The notes under the pieces are model-generated. The model had not been told where the DNA came from, searched no databases, and saw only the letters and a program-made list of their open reading frames with translations. Shown here in pieces: positions 1 to 11,707 of a DNA stretch of 64,000 bases (positions are counted from its first letter, which is position 1; the number at the start of each line of letters is the position of its first letter). The translations under genes were made by a program, and so were the position numbers. This DNA is from Dipteronia dyeriana (lineage: Eukaryota; Streptophyta; Magnoliopsida; Sapindales; Sapindaceae): the NCBI GenBank assembly GCA_032871835.1, contig CM065296.1:120228146-120292145 (forward strand), read 5' to 3'.

Positions 1-244
1 AAAATGAAAAACAAAATGAAAAACAAAAACAAAAAACGAAAAACGAAAAACGAAAAATAAGTATTTTGTGTTTTTCAAATCTTTCACTTTTAACACTGGT
101 TTTGTTTTTTGTTTTTTGTTTGTTTTTCGAAAATAAAATGAAAAACAGTTAACGGTCGTGTTTTCGAAATCGTTTTTAAAAAATAAAAACGAAAACGCAC
201 TGAAAAACAGCTGCAGGACAGGGCCTTAATAGCGACACTTTGTT
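1..244. repeat. Truncated A/T-rich MITE-like repeat
   Basis: The stretch is built of repeated AAAAAC and GAAAAAC words followed by their complements (TTTTTGTTTTTCG), so much of it can fold back on itself. The right end reads CTGCAGGACAGGGCCTTA, which looks like the terminus of a small DNA transposon. Its partner end would lie left of the window. The open frame at 90-416 on the minus strand is only a by-product of this composition. Confidence 0.4.
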
Positions 245-372
245 GCTCGTACAGTCTAATCTGGTTTTTTGTTCCATTCATGTTTGAGACAAAATTACAT
301 TTTGCAAGAATGTCTTTACACAAGTACATATTATTATTTCTTTCAAAATTTATAATATTAGTTAGTAGTAAG

Positions 373-761
373 ACCATCTCCAATGCATAAGTCAATGTCA
401 ATGTTAAATTTGACATAAAAAATAGTAAAATACTATATTTAGCATATTATTTTAGCGTTGTACTCCAATATATAATTTCATTTGAAATGCTATTTTTATT
501 TTTATTTTTATTTAAAATTATAGAAATCAACAAATATAATTAATACATTCAATTTATATAATATTTTTATTATTTAAAATTATAAAAGTAAGCAATTAAT
601 ACATTCAATGTAATTAAATAATGATATTTTTATAATTAAAAAATTAACATTTATTATTGTGTCATATTTGACACAGCATTTGGATGATGTTTTTTTTTTA
701 CTTTATACTAAATTATAGCATTAGCACACCCAAATAGCATTGCATTGGAAATACTCTTAAC
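373..761. mobile_element. MITE of the 'CATCTCCAATGCA' terminal family
   Basis: The left end (CCATCTCCAATGCATAAG) and the right end (TAGCATTGCATTGGAAAT) are imperfect inverted repeats around an AT-rich core. The left 150 bp closely resemble the element at about 48769-49473, so the window holds two members of one family. No coding capacity is seen. I could not settle the target-site duplication. Confidence 0.55.
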
Positions 762-884
762 GTAGTTAGTACTAATAATTTTATTTTTACTGTAAAAAAA
801 CATTTTAATTTATTGTTTTTGGTTTTGGGTGGTGGGATTTGAAGGGAACCAATCATGTTGAACATGGTTGGCAGCACTGCACTT

Positions 885-1399
885 AGGGGTAGACATTAAG
901 TTGCGATTTGAACCGAAAAAGGGTATTCGATTCGGTTCATAAGGGTAATTCGGTTTAAAAATTGAAAATCGAATATTTTTTTCGGTTCAAACCGGTTTAA
1001 TTTTCTTAAAACCGGATTGAAACGAATAAACCAAGTATATAAGTAAAAAAAAAACCCTAATATATTTAATATATTTAAGGGTAATATGTTTTTAATTGGT
1101 TTAAATTTGTTAAATATATTTTTAAGTTAGGTTTGATTTGGGTTTTTTTGGCTATTCTAATGTCCAAAATTAGTATCCAACAATCAATTAATGTTAAAAA
1201 AAATATAAAAAAAAAACCCATTAAACTAGCCGGTCCATTAGGCCCAAAACCAAATTGAATCGAATCGATTAAAATATGTTCAATGCAATTCGGTTTCTAT
1301 TTCTTATTAGGTTTAAACCGGTTCAATTTTGAATGAATCACAATATTTTAGGTTCAATTGAGTTTGACCTAAAATTGAATCGAATCGAAGCCCACCCCT
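885..1399. mobile_element. hAT-like MITE with CGGTT-rich termini
   Basis: It starts AGGGGTAGACATTAAG and ends with a complementary GCCCACCCCT. The sub-terminal DNA is packed with CGGTT/AACCG words and inverted AATCGAATCGA motifs. This is the usual look of a degenerate non-autonomous hAT element. An 8-bp target duplication is not evident, so the class is inferred from the ends and from similar elements later in the window. Confidence 0.5.
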
Positions 1400-3401
1400 C
1401 TCTCTGGCCATACATTAATACTACAACTACTTTTATTTTTGAAACCTATGTTGTTGCCATATATTTCAATCCTTGACCACTACTTTAGCCTTCTTAGGGC
1501 TGTCCATGTTACTATATATATTTGAAATTTGATATTAAGGATTTGTTGGGATTTACCGAGATCAAGCACCATATGATCCATATAATTTTTATTGCCGGAG
1601 CTTGGCCAAACCAAACCAATCACCACCGATGCATGAAATCAAGATAAATTTCATGGTTCTATCTTTTATGAATTTGTTTAAATTGGTAAAACGAGAACTA
1701 AGAATAGTAGACCGGAGTAATTGAGCACTAGGAGATCGGAGAAAATCTTTCGATAAACATTGGTGAATATATCCGGTCACTTAAAGCATACCATATTACC
1801 ATGTGATATAGAATACACGATCAATTAGATAATTATAGATGGAATTATTGATTAATTGTTGTGGTTAGGATAGAAATAAACATCATTTTCGGTAACAGAA
1901 CTGGTTTTCCATTCAGGAAAATTAGAGTTCCCCCACCAATCGATGACAAACAGAGATTAAATAAATAAATAAATAAAAGTTAGAGTCTAGTCGACACTGA
2001 CAAGTCATCTATAATAATACCAAAGTGATAGCAACAAAGATTGAGAGGCTCAACTCAAACAGGTCTGCACACGACTATTTACTTAAGGAGGAGACTCGAA
2101 GTCGCAATCTTGTAGTACAGGTTTGATGGAAAAGATTTCAAAATGAATCTCCATCATTAAGTTCAAACATTGGTATTGAAAATATAATCTCCTATTTATC
2201 CATTTCTTTCCTCTTGAATGGGAGTTACATTTCAAACCGTTACATTCCAAACCGTTACTAGGTCTGGACAGACCCCGACACACAAAATCTCCTTTGTTGT
2301 TGTTTCTGCAAATGAAACGTCGTGTAAAATCATAGCTTGTTGATCTCATAAGATGTGCCCAATTTGAGCCCGTACTTGCGGCCCAATGATGCAAGATTCT
2401 CCATTTAAGTCCATATTGCAGTACCCATTATTGGGCACTGATGCAGTGGACACCTGACAATGAAGTTGAACAAAGACATTTTGACCGAATCAAACGACTC
2501 CAAAAAGTCCCAATTGTTCCAAACATTCTGGGTATATGTCCTTGCAAAGCCCATCTCTTGCACTTGCACCGTTGCACGTAAAGATTTCATCACATCACAC
2601 AGTACACCAATCCGATCAAAACTAGATATGATTGGATAAGAGAAAAAAAATCAACTTTAAGATCACAATGTGCATCACGATCGCACATTAGCTATATATA
2701 TTCTACATTTAATCTCGTTCAAAATTCCCAGCTAAAGCTCTTTTCTTTTTGTTTGAAAGCACCCCACTAAAGCACTTTAAAAGACAATGTGAGCCTTTTG
2801 ATTCCAACAGAGAAAAAAAGAAAAGAGAGTGCGAGAATTTGAATTTGAATTTGTTCTACAACAACCTAGTGGAATGGTAAAACATTCCATGAAAAGAATA
2901 AAATCAGATAAAGAGAAATATGTGTATATTATCAAATATAAGGATTCTTGTAAGTCGTAATGTTTGCTTTAATCTTATATGTATATATAAACAAAGTCAC
3001 TTTTTTGAATCAGCTCTTGAAACATACAATTTTTTAGATGTATGAATTATGTATGTTTTTTTTTATAGGTCCCAATTGATACTGATATAAAATGTAATCC
3101 GTATTAAAAAAAACTACAGGATCTCGCATCCAATGAAAATGATAAATATATATCTAATTTTATGTTCAACTCATTGAATTCATGTCCTCACTCGGTTTTA
3201 TAACAGAGTTATAGTTCTAGTAAATGTTATCGATACGTTTTGTCCAATAACGTCTAAAAAATACATTTAGAGACATGTTGCAACTTCATATAAAATTTAG
3301 GGTCTATTGCCGATTAGTCAGCTTTATATAACTACAATCTTGTGTAAAAAAAAAAAATTGCATGTGTTGAGAATTTACGGAAAAAAAAACGTTTTGTGAG
3401 G
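1400..3401. other. Intergenic DNA upstream of the CLV1-like ORF
   Basis: No supportable gene is seen. The part from about 2050 to 2620 is less AT-rich than its surroundings. It holds two minus-strand frames of 62 and 103 codons that I cannot match to a family, and it could be a decayed retroelement or gene fragment. The last 700 bp are AT-rich promoter-like DNA without a clear TATA box that I could fix. Confidence 0.4.
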
Positions 3402-5375
3402 ATGAGAACTACCTGTAACAATCTTCACTTGCTTATGATTTCTTCACTTCTTGTAATTTTCTCAGCCTACTCTGCCTGTAGTGAGCTTGATGTTCTATTG
3501 AAGCTCAAGTCCTGCATGATTGGACCAAATGGTTCAGGACTCAAAGACTGGGCTCCCTCCTCTTCTCCCTCAGCTCACTGTTCCTTCTCTGGCGTTTCGT
3601 GCGACCAAGACTCACGCGTGGTAGCTCTAAACGTGTCGTTTGAGCGTTTCTATGGTACTATATCGCCGGAGATAGGGCTGTTAAACAAGCTCGTGAACCT
3701 CACCGTCAGTAATGTCAATCTCACCGGGAAGCTGCCGTCGGAGATGGGGAATCTGACGTCTCTCAGGGTCCTCAACATCTCCGGAAACGCCTTCAACGGA
3801 AATTTCCCTGGAGAAATCGTTCTTGGAATGGCAGAGCTCGAGACACTCGACACTTACAACAACAACTTCACTGGTCCACTCCCAGTTGAGATTGTGAACC
3901 TGAAAAACCTGAAGCATCTTTCTTTCGGAGGAAACTACTTCACAGGCGAGATACCGGAGAGTTACTCGGAGATTCAGAGTTTGGAGTTCTTAGGCTTGAG
4001 CGGTAACCTACTCAAAGGTAAAGTCCCAGCATTTTTGTCGAAATTGAAGAACCTGAAAGTAATTTATATCGGTTACTACAACAGCTACTATGGAGAAATT
4101 CCACATGAGTTTGGAACATTGAGTAAACTCGAAGTTCTCGATATGGCTAGTTGCAATATCTCAGGTGAGATTCCCACTAGTTTGAGCCAATTAAAGCACT
4201 TGCACACATTGTTTCTCCATGTGAACCGTCTCACAGGTCACATACCTCCAGAATTGTCCGGCTTGATTAGCTTAAAACAGCTGGATCTCTCGATCAATGA
4301 ACTAACCGGAGAGATACCAGAGAGTTTCTCTACATTGAAAAACATCACGCTCATCAATCTCTTCATCAACCATCTCTACGGTCAAATTCCTGCGTTTTTC
4401 GGAGATTTTCCGAATCTTTATATTCTTCAGTTATGGGGAAACAACTTCACTGGTGCACTGCCTAAGAATCTTGGCCGGAATGGCAGGCTCAAGATACTCG
4501 ATGTTACGTCAAATCACCTGAGCGGAACAATTCCTAGAGATTTATGCAAAGGAGGGAGGTTGGAGTGGTTGATTCTGATGGAAAATTATTTCTCAGGTCC
4601 AATTCCTGAAGAGCTTGGAGAGTGCAAGTCTCTAGTTAAAATTCGAGCAATGAAGAACTTTCTAAACGGAACGATTCCTGCAGGAATATTTAACTTGCCA
4701 TTGATGAATTTGATTGAATTGAACGACAACAATTTATCAGGTGAACTTCCAGGAAACATGTCAGGTAAGGCTCTCGGTCGGTTGAAATTGGCCAATAATA
4801 ACATATCCGGAAAAATCCCTCCAGGAATTGCAAATTTGCCAAATTTGAACCTCCTGTCTCTTCAAGACAACAGACTAGACGGTGAAATTCCTGAGGAGTT
4901 ATTCAATCTCCAGCTGATTTTGACTATAAACATCGCTGGCAACAACATCAGTGGTAAAATTCCATCTTCTTTTTCTAGTTGTAGGTCTCTAACAAGTGTC
5001 GATTTCAGCAGAAATAGTCTATCCGGGAAAATTCCGAAGGGGGTTTCTCAACTGAAAGATCTTAGCATACTAAATTTGTCTAGAAACCAACTCACTGGCT
5101 CAATACCAAGTGAAATTGGTTATATGACCAGCCTTGTAACTCTCGATCTCACGTACAACGATTTCATTGGTACAGTTCCGGTTGGTGGTCAGTTTCTTGC
5201 GTTCAACGAGTCCTCCTTCACCGGAAATCCTCACCTCTGTTTTCCGCGCAATGCTCCTTGCCCGTCTCTAGAAAGCACAGCTGAACACTCGGGTCAATGT
5301 CGTAGGCCATTGTTTGGTATCTCAAAGCATGTAATCACAGTTGTTGCAGTAGTCACTTCCTTGATTTTAAATTAG
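3402..5375 (+). CDS. CLV1: CLAVATA1-like LRR receptor ectodomain, truncated before the kinase
   Basis: This single ORF of 657 aa begins at the ATG at 3402; the GTG two codons earlier is not a likely start. Seen: a hydrophobic signal peptide (about residues 1-27), an LRR N-terminal cap with cysteines (CSFSGVSC), about 20 plant LRRs of the LxGxIP type, and a C-terminal cap (CFPRNAPC). The order and wording match the ectodomain of CLV1-class receptor kinases, which bind CLE peptides at the cell surface and control meristem size. The family normally continues through one transmembrane helix into a Ser/Thr kinase, about 980 aa in all. Here the frame stops inside the helix ([14 protein letters not shown] then TAG), so no anchor of normal length and no kinase remain. 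The LRR frame itself has no break. It may be a secreted or weakly anchored receptor fragment, or a pseudogene that has lost its kinase only recently. Confidence 0.75.
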   Translation: MRTTCNNLHLLMISSLLVIFSAYSACSELDVLLKLKSCMIGPNGSGLKDWAPSSSPSAHCSFSGVSCDQDSRVVALNVSFERFYGTISPEIGLLNKLVNLTVSNVNLTGKLPSEMGNLTSLRVLNISGNAFNGNFPGEIVLGMAELETLDTYNNNFTGPLPVEIVNLKNLKHLSFGGNYFTGEIPESYSEIQSLEFLGLSGNLLKGKVPAFLSKLKNLKVIYIGYYNSYYGEIPHEFGTLSKLEVLDMASCNISGEIPTSLSQLKHLHTLFLHVNRLTGHIPPELSGLISLKQLDLSINELTGEIPESFSTLKNITLINLFINHLYGQIPAFFGDFPNLYILQLWGNNFTGALPKNLGRNGRLKILDVTSNHLSGTIPRDLCKGGRLEWLILMENYFSGPIPEELGECKSLVKIRAMKNFLNGTIPAGIFNLPLMNLIELNDNNLSGELPGNMSGKALGRLKLANNNISGKIPPGIANLPNLNLLSLQDNRLDGEIPEELFNLQLILTINIAGNNISGKIPSSFSSCRSLTSVDFSRNSLSGKIPKGVSQLKDLSILNLSRNQLTGSIPSEIGYMTSLVTLDLTYNDFIGTVPVGGQFLAFNESSFTGNPHLCFPRNAPCPSLESTAEHSGQCRRPLFGISKHVITVVAVVTSLILN

Positions 5376-5472
5376 AAAAAAAATAAAAAAATCCTGAGAT
5401 CAAAACACCAGGAAACTCTCTGGATTTGTGTACCTATATTTGAAAGCTGAAGATTTGGTGTCGACATTGTAA
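5376..5472 (+). pseudogene. Remnant of the CLV1-like juxtamembrane region
   Basis: Directly after the stop, the +1-shifted frame from about 5410 to 5469 reads RKLSGFVYLYLKAEDLVSTL. This aligns well with the conserved CLV1-family juxtamembrane stretch [20 protein letters not shown], with KAED kept exactly. The DNA behind the stop therefore once encoded the kinase side of the receptor. It was broken by a stop codon plus a small indel, and everything beyond this point has been deleted or replaced. I see no kinase motifs downstream. Confidence 0.65.
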
Positions 5473-8400
5473 TTGGAGTGAGTAGACTATTTATTACATG
5501 TTAATAATAGTTCTTTAATGGGTCGGTTTTGAAAAAAAAAAAGCAGCAATTTTCTTTTTTTAATTACAAAATGACAGTTCTAAAAAAAAAAAAATCTAGA
5601 AGCCCTATATGTTACCCAAATTGTATAATATTTTTATGAAAATTAATCCACTATTGAAAATTAGCAAGAATTTCTAGATATGATCAGATATATAAACCTC
5701 ATCATTGGCAGCATTAATGTGGCGATTAATCATATGCTCTCTGGTTTTTTTCTCTGTCTCTGGAGTCGTTGTGAAACTGTAACTTGAATTACTTGATATC
5801 TGGGTATGCAAAATCATGCTATTATATTTTAGATGATTGATGAAGCTTCGATAATGGGCCCTGACAATGTCTGAGCCCTTGTACTTTAGAGTTTGAATTC
5901 CAGGATGCAAAGGCAATCAACGGTCATGATTCACTTCTTAGTGGATCTAAACGTACTCCTTCTATTTTCTAAACGCACCCAGTTCCCCACTACGTTCATA
6001 TTATTGGCCCACGTTTAGTAGTACCCACAGCTTAAGCCGGTGTTATTTGCGGCTATTAACAATTGGTCGGAAACCACTGTTGCGAACATTCGAAGTTGAA
6101 TCAAACTTATAACACAGGGGCAGAACTAGAGTGATAAAATTGGGGGGCCAAATAGTTAGAATGATAGAATTGGGGGATCAAATAATAAAAACTTAAAAAT
6201 AATAACATTAAAATGTAATTTTTTAACTGTAATTTATTTTTTCCTGTGGCTCAGGGGTCATGCCCCTCCGGCCTCTATGGTGGTCCGTTTCTGTTATAAC
6301 TGATAATAAATAAATAAATAAATAATATCAGTGATTATCGGTTACAAACACAACTTTTATTATAGAAAATGGACTCTTCCGTGATTTAATAAATAAATAA
6401 ATATGATATTCAAACTCAATTACATAGGTGAATAGGGAGTCCAACTACATTTGTTATGAATTGTTGTGTGCATTTAATAATTTTTTACCGGAAAGAACAC
6501 GGGTCACAACTTTAACGTGCAGACAATAACAATCAAGACCACAAAGCCCATTTAAACTAGCTTTTTTATGAAATGCCTTACCAACTCGTGTTATTGACAC
6601 CCCACTAATGTTATTTTAACACTGATTTTTTTTTTTAAATAATTAACACATTTGGTAGTTAAAAAAGAAAACTTAGAAGGAATATTATGACTAGGATCTG
6701 ATCTAACAAGAAGTAAAAAAAAAAAAAAAATCATTTTTCATCATTGGTCGATACTTTTAATATACCGACCTCTTTTCTTCTTTATTTGGGGTCTATACTC
6801 TTTATGTCATGCAAAGGACCCCAACAACTTTACTTTATATGAAATTATATATAATTCATGCTCTTGCCTTTTATTGATTATACACTTTCATTTGACATTG
6901 CTTTTTTAATCTTATTTACAAAAAAAAAAAAAAAAAAAGTCATGTGACCATGGTATATTGGTATTTGGTGATAAAAATTTAATGGGGGAGCCAACAATTG
7001 TTGAAAATGACCAATAACCAGAGGACGCCAAGAAATAATTGAATGTATTTTAAAACTAGGTAGATACATCCACATTTACATACGTGTAGATTTTGATAAA
7101 CATTAAAGTATTTTTTTTCTTAACTCGATCACACACACATGTATTTCGAAATTCAATTTCCAATATGGTCGGTGTGTGCACATGTAAATGGTTATTTAAC
7201 ACTCACGTTATTCCCTAATATATCTATATGCATGTGAGACACAATATATCCATAGTGTTTAGTGAATGTGAGATTTGATTTGATTTTTTTTATATAAATA
7301 AAAGAGAATCTATTGTGAAAACATGTTCATTTTTAGTTGACTAATTGTGTATGGAATTCTGTGTATTTACGATAAGGATTCAAATCTTACTTTTTAATAT
7401 TGTAAATGTGTAAATATATCTTCCTTGTATTGTAGTTAGTTATATTGATTGAATTAGTAGTATTTAATCTAAAAAAACAGTTAGTTTTTTTTTTCTTCTT
7501 GATCTAAAGCAAATAGTGTCTTTTGGTAGACAAGGTTACAAATTATATTGCTTTATTAAAGAACTTGGATTTTATGTTTGATTTCTATTCTACTCTCTTT
7601 ACGATTTCCAATGGCTCTCCAAAATTCAAGAGATCTACTTTGTATCAATATAGCTAAGTATTATATTTTATGGGTTTTGTGACCCTAAAAAACAGGTTGT
7701 TAATGAAAAAAATAAAAGAAAAGTTGATCACAACAAGTGTAAGATACAAAAGAGAGATGGGACTTAAATTAATTTTGAAGTAAGAATTTTGAGTCTCAAA
7801 GACCAAAGATTTTCTCTTATTTCACAAGCAACAACACTTATATTGCCAAACCCCATTTTATACTTGCTCAAACTATTAAAATAAAATAACATATGCATCT
7901 ACTCTTAATAAAGTAGTTATACATTTTCCCTTTAATTCTATAATCAGATTTTTAAATAATACAATTACGGATTAACTTATTAAATCTTAAAATGTAACGA
8001 GATTTTTTTCTCTTTTATAACAGGAGTTACATTCTGGGGTACTTGAATTTGAATAAAATAATATGTACAAACCATACCCAACTCTCTATAATCATGAAAT
8101 CAGATTTCAAAACCCTATGTTTACCTATAAATTTTGAATTATACACAATACAGGCACATGTTTATATATTTACGTGCAACTATGGAGTATTATGGACCAT
8201 GAAAACAAAGCTCACTTTCGGTGCTTTGACGCCTCCACCATCTCTAGTCTCTACCTGTCACCGAAGAAAAATAAAATCACAAAGAGTCGTTTTTTTTAAC
8301 AAGTCACAATCAAATTTTTTTATTTTTTTTATTTTTTGCTTTTGGACGCAACTCAGACGTAGAACTACGCGAATGCTGATAGCCGTTAGATGTACAGATT

Positions 8401-8700
8401 AAGTAGGCCCCAAAACAAACGCTGATGATTTCCTCTCCCCGAACTTTATTGGATCGTATGATGCACGCGCGCCAACCAATCCTCTTTGTCTTCATCAAAT
8501 ACGATACATTGAAATGTCATGTCGTTGTCTTGTATTTTTTCTCTTGATAGCAAAGTCTTTAGCGTCAATTGAATGGAGCTAGTCCACTAAACCACTAAAG
8601 TGGGGATTACGTACGTAGTTTTGTTGAATTTTGCTTTCTTTTTTTTGAAAAACTATTTGCATTTAATTACCCCAAACCCTTAAATCTCCGTGACACTTTG
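5473..8700. other. Gene-free AT-rich stretch
   Basis: No convincing exon is seen. It contains A/T homopolymer runs (for example 6717-6730 and 6919-6938). A repeat-like block near 6110-6300 contains CAGAACTAGAG and CCCCTCCGGCCTC words and resembles common degenerate plant repeats. The 119-codon frame at 8043-8402 has low-complexity content and no recognisable domain. Confidence 0.4.
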
Positions 8701-8712
8701 ACATGTTAAAAA

Positions 8713-8911
8713 ATAGGATCAGGATATTTTTTCATATTTTCTCTATTTATCTTTATAATCTATTGATACATATTTAATATATTAAATCAATGATTTGAAT
8801 TATTTATATTAATTTTTATGTTTTACACAACTAAAAAATAGAATTAATTCAGACCGTTGATTTAGATGAGAAAAACATGAGATGAAGAGAAAATCTCAAT
8901 TCTAAAAAGTA
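8713..8911. mobile_element. Fold-back MITE
   Basis: The left half (TTTTCTCTATTTATC ... TAAATCAATGATTTGAATT) is an imperfect inverted copy of the right half (AATTCAGACCGTTGATTTA ... GATGAAGAGAAAATCTCA). The transcript would form one long imperfect hairpin. There is no coding capacity. Confidence 0.5.
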
Positions 8912-10169
8912 ATCTAACTTTCTTATTTTAAATTAAAATAAAAATATATTAATATTTACTGGTTTAAACGAAAGAAAATGATAAATAAACTGAATTAGAT
9001 TAATGTTTCGATTATAAATAACTAACTTTACAATACAAATATGCACTAAAGAGGAAATGATGTTATATACCAAAATCGACTTATAATATTAAAAATTTTG
9101 TTATAAAATTTTTTAATCTTGAAGAGGATTTTTTTAAATCTAAATTCAAAACTAAAGAATTATTTTTGATAAAAAAATTATCCAAATTCAAAGGGTCGTT
9201 GAAAATGTCCTAGTAAAAAAACTTCAAGTTGAGACAAATAAAAACAATTCATTATTATTATTTGTTAAACTTATATTAATCATCATAATATATTTAATAT
9301 TCAATTGTATAGTTGAACTATTATAATCACAATATCCAAAATATCCAAAAAAATTATATTAGTTTTATTACTACGGGAATTCTTCAACACTACACTAAGA
9401 CGTTTATTTAATCACATGCAAATGGACCCACTAATCATGCACTAAGAAAATCTCAAGATAGCAAGTCGATGCCAGGCTGGTATGGCACCACGTGTACGAA
9501 TCAGAGAGCTGCTTTACCTTTACAATTGTGGGACCACAATGCTCAATTCCTTCCTAGTTTTTTTATTTTATATATATATATATTAATTTGTGTTCCTCAC
9601 TCATTCCTTGCATATGAGGTCACGAAGACTAAAAACACACACAATTGCTAAAAAAATCTGGGTCCACGTGTATGGACAGGATTCTTCCGGTTTCTATACG
9701 ACTAGATCAACTTCGACAAACCCGAGGAGGATATCAACGGTCGAAATCCCCCCAACGGCTACTTAACATAATCATCCAAAGGTCAACATTGCATAGGCGG
9801 TTGCCGCCCTACAGTGTCCCCGGTCTCGGGACTTTGGGATAGCCGACCGCAACGGTTGTCTGTAAATTAGGAGAAATTGCGACATTTTAATTAAAAATGT
9901 AAAAAAAATAATAAAACAATAAAAAAATTCAAAACCACAACCGACCAATGTGACTCCTTTGGTAAACATGGGCGAAATCAGGAATTTGGTTTTCGAGAGG
10001 GTAAAAGAAAAAATTAATATTCAATCTTACCTATGACAAATATATATTAACATTTAAGAAATAAATTGTTAAAAAGTGTGATACCCCTTCAGAAAATTAA
10101 AATGTAACTTATCCCTCGATATCATAAAAATATATATAATTTTGAAAATTAAAATGTACAATCATACTA
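8912..10169. other. Intergenic DNA with a GC-richer island
   Basis: This is mostly AT-rich and empty. About 9460-9860 stands out by higher GC and by two G-box cores (CACGTG near 9488 and 9664), in an area where I see no gene. It may be a distal regulatory block or an unrecognised fragment. The 60-65 codon frames here show no family features. Confidence 0.35.
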
Positions 10170-10327
10170 TTGTCCGATCGAAATGATATAATATGTATCG
10201 GTTCTTTGTATGTGGATCATTGGATTTAAAAAATGTTTTGACAATTGTATGTAGTCAAGTCAAAGCATTTAAATCCACATTCCACATATAAGGAACTGAT
10301 CTATTCTATATCAGTTCGAACTGACAA
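10170..10327. mobile_element. Short TA-flanked fold-back MITE (hairpin)
   Basis: A 158-bp element begins TTGTCCGATCGAAATGATAT and ends ATATCAGTTCGAACTGACAA, with TA on both sides (10168-10169 and 10328-10329). Nearly the whole length is an inverted repeat: GGTTCTTTGTATGTGG on the left pairs with CCACATATAAGGAACTG on the right, around a loop centred near 10248. The TA flank fits mariner-like MITEs, but the termini are not the canonical Stowaway ones. Confidence 0.6.
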
Positions 10328-10579
10328 TATAAATATTATTAAAATATAACTTATTACTCTTTTATATCTTGAAAATCATCTATAACCAAATATTAATTTT
10401 TAAAATATAATTAACAAATAATGTAGAGTAAAATTCAAATAATTGTATCCATATATAATGAGTACCGTAGAATAAGATAGTAAACCACCAATATTTACTC
10501 AGCTTTTTACCATGAAAATATATTAAATAATAATGTATACCATAGTAGACAATAATGTATGAAATAATAGGATTTTTAG

Positions 10580-10775
10580 TAATGCTATATATCACACCTA
10601 CAATCATAACTTTTCCATCATTACATATGTCGCAGTTGATGTGTTAATTTATGAGTGGATACATATTAATAATAATTTATCTAACTTATCCTTGTATTCA
10701 CTCACAAATTCACACCTCAACTGCCATATATATTGTGATGGAATGATGTGAGTTTAGTTATGATATATAACATTA
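10580..10775. mobile_element. Fold-back MITE
   Basis: The left arm (TAATGCTATATATCACACC ... GCAGTTGATGTGT) and the right arm (ACACCTCAACTGCCATAT ... GATATATAACATTA) are inverted repeats of about 90 bp with some mismatches. The centre is AT-rich. The 75-codon frame crossing this part is not a gene. Confidence 0.55.
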
Positions 10776-11331
10776 TTCATTTTCTTTATTAGAAATTATA
10801 ATCATGAAAGGAAAATATATTAATTTTGTATTCTACAATCATGGACAATAAAATAGGAAATATATTTATTTATTAATTAATATTATTAAAATAATAGAAT
10901 GAATCAAGATAATATTATCCATCTATATATATCAATATATCCTAATTTTTCCATAATTAAAACTTTAACATTTTCATTGGTTGGGACCATGCCCCCGTAA
11001 TTTCGTGCCCGGTTGTGAATATATATTCTCTCACCTTATATTGTCCTTAAATTATTATTACTTAAGTCAATGATATTTTTGGTTAAGTGGAAATATAAAA
11101 ATTAATTAAAATAATTCAAACCATCGATTAGTTATACGAGACACGTGTCAATAGATTATAGACGTAAAAACAATTAAGATGAAAAGAAGATCAAGATCTT
11201 TTCTACATGGAATCGTTGATTAGGACCGGTAGCAATCAACCAAATCCCGTTTCTAATATATATATTTATATATAAAGAATATATATAACTAAAGTAATAA
11301 GAAATAAAGTAGCCGTTGCGCTCCTGTGTTC

Positions 11332-11338
11332 TATAAAA
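11332..11338 (+). promoter_or_regulatory. TATA box of the PNRC-motif gene
   Basis: TATAAAA lies in a CTATAAAAGG context about 370 bp before the proposed start codon. This implies a leader of roughly 340 nt. The leader holds a 4-codon uORF (11473-11487) and a possible intron ending at ATTTTCAG just before 11681. Confidence 0.45.
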
Positions 11339-11707
11339 GGAGGAATTGAGTTTGACAAGAAGATTCAAGAAAGTTGTGTCCTGAAAGTAATTTACAATAT
11401 TAGTATAAAGATTCCCTTCAACTAAGGGATTACATAAAAAGATCCGTTGTGGATCATAAGTTTTATTTTTATATGATCCATTTATAGTAAGTTATTATAG
11501 TAATATTTGTTTTCTCTCCTCTCACACATCTGAATTCTGATCTGGGTTTCTTCAGATCTTCTTGTAAATTTTCATTTCTTGAGAAAAATCAAGTTTCAGG
11601 CGATTGATCGTGTTATTTTTTTCTTAAAGATCACAGCCTGTTCTATATTTTAGTATATATCGAGATCTTTATTATTTTCAGGAGTTTTATTGTACGTGTG
11701 TTCTAAT

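Noticed and set aside
1589..1780. Minus-strand frame ending in a GDWFGLAKL-like string, reminiscent of the kinase DFGLAK motif
   Set aside because: No other kinase subdomain surrounds it, so the likeness is judged to be chance.
2050..2620. Possible solo LTR on the minus strand
   Set aside because: The block is compositionally distinct, but I could not find TG/CA ends with a target duplication.
3396..3401. Longer start (GTG) for the CLV1-like ORF
   Set aside because: Plant nuclear genes start with ATG; the ATG at 3402 leads directly into a normal signal peptide.
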